Shown: positions 5,576-8,517 of the stretch, one piece after another
Numbering within the stretch: position 1 is the first letter of the stretch
Layout: each line of letters starts with the position of its first letter
NCBI GenBank assembly: GCA_018694455.1
Contig: JABHNP010000353.1
Span: 1-8,517 of the forward strand
Direction of reading: 5' to 3'
DNA: 8,517 nt
From: Planctomycetaceae bacterium
Lineage (GTDB): Bacteria > Planctomycetota > Planctomycetia > Pirellulales > UBA1268
The notes under the pieces: generated by a model
Seen by the model: only the letters and a program-made list of their open reading frames with translations
What the model was told of the DNA's origin: nothing
Database searches by the model: none
Position numbers and translations under genes: made by a program

Positions 5576-8517
5576 ATGGAACAACTGGAACGCATCTGGG
5601 ACGCTGTTACTAATTTTGCAGCCGCTATAGGTTCATGGGTCGAGCGATCCATCACAGGTCTCTTTGGTTCATCAAATGCTCGTTACCTCAAACGATTAGA
5701 ACCACGGATTGAAGCAATTAACTCGCTCGAGCCGCGCTACGAGGCTATGACTGATGCTGAACTGCGTGCTCAGACTGATGAAATGAAACGCCGCCTCTCG
5801 GCCGGTGAAACTCTTGATGACCTGCTCATAGAAGCCTTTGCGGTATGCCGTGAAGCTGGTCGTCGTTTCCTCAGCATGAGGCATTACGACGTGCAGCTTA
5901 TCGGAGGCATGGTGCTGCACTCTGGCAATATTGCTGAAATGATCACTGGAGAAGGCAAGACACTCGTTGCAACACTGCCGGCTTACCTCAATGCTCTCGA
6001 GGGCAAGGGCGTGCATGTGATTACAGTCAATGACTATCTCGCTCGTCGCGATATGGAATGGATGGGCCCACTGTACATGGGGCTCGGCCTCACAGTTGGA
6101 GCTATCCAATCTGGCATGGAGTCCGACGAGCGCCAAGAATCATATGCCTGTGATATTACCTACGGAACCAATAATGAATTTGGTTTCGACTACCTACGAG
6201 ATAATATGCGGATGGCGGCACGAGGCGACGAACGCTTCCCCCGTCAAATGCAGCAGTCTCAGGGGCGGCTAAACTTTGCAATCGTTGATGAAGTTGACAA
6301 CATCCTTATCGATGAAGCGCGAACACCTCTTATTATTTCAGGCCCCGCCCACGACGACGTCACAAAGTACGCCAGAGCTGACAAGGTGGCTCGTCAACTG
6401 AAAGCAGACGATCATTTTGAAGTCCAAGAGAAAGAACATACCGTCAGTTTGACAGAGTCCGGAGTTAGGCAAGCAGAAAAACTTGCCGGTGTAGAAAGTT
6501 TCTATACTGCAGGCAATATGGAATGGCCGCATCTCATAGACAATGCTCTGAAAGCACATTTCCTTTACAAACTCGACGTAAACTACGTTGTCCAGCAGGG
6601 TGACGTTGTTATTGTCGATGAGTTCACCGGGCGGCTTATGCCGGGGCGTCAATGGTCTGACGGTCTTCATCAGGCAGTGGAAGCAAAAGAAGGGGTTCGC
6701 GTCAAAGAAGAGTCACAAACTCTTGCAACGGTTACATTGCAGAACTTCTTCAAACTCTACAACAAGCTCGGCGGAATGACCGGAACCGCAATGACTGAAG
6801 CTAATGAGTTCTGGAAAATATATAAATTGGATGTTATTGCTATTCCACCGAATCGTATTCTTCAGCGAAAAAATCATTCCGACGTTATTTTTCGAACTGA
6901 ACGCGAAAAATGGGTCGCCGTAGCTGATGAAATCGAGCGGATCAACCGCTGGGACTCAGTCAATCTTAAAGACAATACTTGGATCACTGGAAAAATCGCG
7001 AACGACTCTGAAAAGGGCGTTGAGCTTGAACTCAAAGGAACCAAAAAAACGGAGCATATCCCGGCTGAAAAAATCCAAACCATCCAGCGTAAAGGGTTAC
7101 CCATTCTTGTCGGAACAGTATCCATTGAAAAAAGTGAGCGACTCGCATCCCTTCTCGACAAACGTGGGGTCGATCATCAAGTCCTTAATGCCAAACAACA
7201 TGAACGTGAAGCGGATATTGTCGCACAGGCAGGGCGACTCGGTGCGGTAACAATTGCTACGAATATGGCTGGCCGAGGCACTGATATAATTCTAGGTGGC
7301 AATGCTGAAACGATGGCTTGGGCTCAGTTGCAACACACCTATCAGACCCGGCTCGACGTTCCAAAAAATGAATGGGATGCTCTTGTGACCAGCATTTCCG
7401 ACCGTGAAAGCATGAAATCTGAGGGTAACAAAGTCCGTGAAATGGGTGGGCTTCAAATTGTCGGAACTGAACGACACGAATCACGACGAATTGACCTTCA
7501 ACTCCGAGGTCGTTGTGGTCGCCAAGGTGACCCAGGGAGCAGTCGCTTTTACCTCTCACTCGAAGATGACCTCATGCGGATCTTTGCTGGAGAGTGGGTG
7601 AAAAACATACTCACCCGACTAGGCATGCAGGATGGCGAAGCCATTGAAAGTAAGATGGTAACTCGACGAGTCGAAGCTGCACAGAAAAAAGTTGAGGAGA
7701 GAAATTTTGAAATTCGTAAAAATCTTCTTGAATACGACGAAGTAATGGACGAGCAACGGAAACGTGTCTACGGTTTCCGGCAGCGAGTTCTCGACGGCCG
7801 TGAGGTCGAGGGTGAGGGTGAAGTACATGATGATCGTGATGGTGAGTGCCGCGAACTCATCCTTGAAATGGTTGATCGACAAATTGATCAACACATCGAT
7901 ACGTTTCTTGATAGAGACTATGGGGCACAGGCATTTTCTGGATGGGCTTCATCGCAACTTTCGTGTGAACTGGATAGTGCGGATTTTCGTGGATTAAGTC
8001 CCGGTGAAGCTATCCGGATCGCTCATGAGCAAGCAACCCGACAGGCCGAGGCACAGATCTTTGAGGCTGTCGAGGAAAACCTCCCTCAAAGTGAAGACGA
8101 ACGCGACTGGAATTGGTCCGCACTGGCAAGTTTTGCAAACGCGAGATGGAAGCTTTCATTAAATGATCGTGATCTTAAACGAGTCGGCCGGAATGACGTG
8201 GCTGAATGGCTCCAACAAAAAGCCAGTGAAGCTGTTGCAAAAGCTGACCTAAGTGATGGTGAGCGATTTCTCGCACCAGACTTTGGTGTTGTCACGGCGC
8301 GTTCATGGACCGACTGGCGATTTGGTATCGAATTGCAGGACTCAGACCTAACGGAAATCCTTGGAAACGAACCGGATGCCGAAGCGTTCAAAGAGATCGT
8401 GCGAGAAAAAGCCCGAGAGGCATATCACCGGAGAGAAATTGAGTATCCGGTACTCGTAGGATTAGCCCATTTCACCGGTCGCCAAGACGATGGGTCAAAG
8501 AAAGTTGACCGTGAGGG
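5576..8517 (+). CDS. secA: Preprotein translocase ATPase SecA (3' end beyond window)
   Basis: SecA is the motor that drives unfolded preproteins through SecYEG using ATP. 980 codons are visible and the frame is still open. ATG 5576 is the first start after an in-frame TGA at 5522; no Shine-Dalgarno is present. Motifs, by residue: Walker A MITGEGKT (122-129), TNNEFGFDYLRDNM (198-211), Walker B-region DEVDNILIDEARTPLIISG (238-256; Asn where Ser is usual in DEVDS), preprotein-crosslinking domain about 257-380 including IVDEFTGR (346-353), ATNMAGRGTDIILGGN (561-576) and QLRGRCGRQGDPG (642-654), then the helical scaffold from EYDEVMDEQR (about 720) and an enlarged wing region. The protein is longer than the about 900-residue E. 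coli form: it carries a roughly 48-residue insert at 457-504 between the two nucleotide-binding domains. The C-terminal zinc tail is outside the window. Identity is certain. Confidence 0.98.
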   Translation, partial: MEQLERIWDAVTNFAAAIGSWVERSITGLFGSSNARYLKRLEPRIEAINSLEPRYEAMTDAELRAQTDEMKRRLSAGETLDDLLIEAFAVCREAGRRFLSMRHYDVQLIGGMVLHSGNIAEMITGEGKTLVATLPAYLNALEGKGVHVITVNDYLARRDMEWMGPLYMGLGLTVGAIQSGMESDERQESYACDITYGTNNEFGFDYLRDNMRMAARGDERFPRQMQQSQGRLNFAIVDEVDNILIDEARTPLIISGPAHDDVTKYARADKVARQLKADDHFEVQEKEHTVSLTESGVRQAEKLAGVESFYTAGNMEWPHLIDNALKAHFLYKLDVNYVVQQGDVVIVDEFTGRLMPGRQWSDGLHQAVEAKEGVRVKEESQTLATVTLQNFFKLYNKLGGMTGTAMTEANEFWKIYKLDVIAIPPNRILQRKNHSDVIFRTEREKWVAVADEIERINRWDSVNLKDNTWITGKIANDSEKGVELELKGTKKTEHIPAEKIQTIQRKGLPILVGTVSIEKSERLASLLDKRGVDHQVLNAKQHEREADIVAQAGRLGAVTIATNMAGRGTDIILGGNAETMAWAQLQHTYQTRLDVPKNEWDALVTSISDRESMKSEGNKVREMGGLQIVGTERHESRRIDLQLRGRCGRQGDPGSSRFYLSLEDDLMRIFAGEWVKNILTRLGMQDGEAIESKMVTRRVEAAQKKVEERNFEIRKNLLEYDEVMDEQRKRVYGFRQRVLDGREVEGEGEVHDDRDGECRELILEMVDRQIDQHIDTFLDRDYGAQAFSGWASSQLSCELDSADFRGLSPGEAIRIAHEQATRQAEAQIFEAVEENLPQSEDERDWNWSALASFANARWKLSLNDRDLKRVGRNDVAEWLQQKASEAVAKADLSDGERFLAPDFGVVTARSWTDWRFGIELQDSDLTEILGNEPDAEAFKEIVREKAREAYHRREIEYPVLVGLAHFTGRQDDGSKKVDRE

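Noticed and set aside
7619..7894. Minus-strand hydrophobic frame of 91 codons inside secA
   Set aside because: It is antisense to conserved SecA scaffold sequence; its hydrophobic look comes from the complement of Glu/Lys/Asp codons.

Overview
The window looks like part of a bacterial chromosome of moderate GC, most likely from Planctomycetota, perhaps near the Pirellulales. The main reason is the SecA, which has an extended N-terminus, a roughly 48-residue insert between its two nucleotide-binding domains and the RGRCGRQGDPG form of its helicase motif. Weak Shine-Dalgarno sites and scattered housekeeping genes fit that view. The placement is an inference from sequence style, not a database match.

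Layout: (1) 1-731, plus strand: the C-terminal two thirds of an HtrA/DegP-type serine protease with one PDZ domain. (2) 755-1810, minus strand: a complete trpD (anthranilate phosphoribosyltransferase), convergent with the protease and separated from it by a 23-bp gap that holds a hairpin terminator. (3) A 149-bp divergent spacer, then 1960-2901, plus strand: an inosine-uridine-type nucleoside hydrolase. (4) 4216-3010, minus strand: a two-gene overlapping unit of a PhnP-like metallo-beta-lactamase-fold hydrolase followed by a small three-helix membrane protein of unknown function. (5) 4217-5575: about 1.36 kb with no confident gene. It holds an AT-rich left half with one doubtful 57-codon ORF, a 12-bp tandem repeat, an unexplained 146-codon stretch free of stops (no normal start) running through that repeat, a perfect CTAG palindrome, and a candidate promoter and leader hairpin for secA. 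(6) 5576 to the window edge, plus strand: secA, 980 codons visible and still open.

The genes do not form one pathway. They cover protein quality control and export (HtrA, SecA), tryptophan synthesis (TrpD), nucleoside salvage or breakdown, and an orphan phosphodiesterase-like hydrolase. trpD stands outside any trp operon. I saw no mobile element with recognisable transposase, no CRISPR array and no tRNA or rRNA. I do not see a convincing new multi-gene system; the repeat-bearing spacer before secA and the inserts within SecA deserve the closest look.
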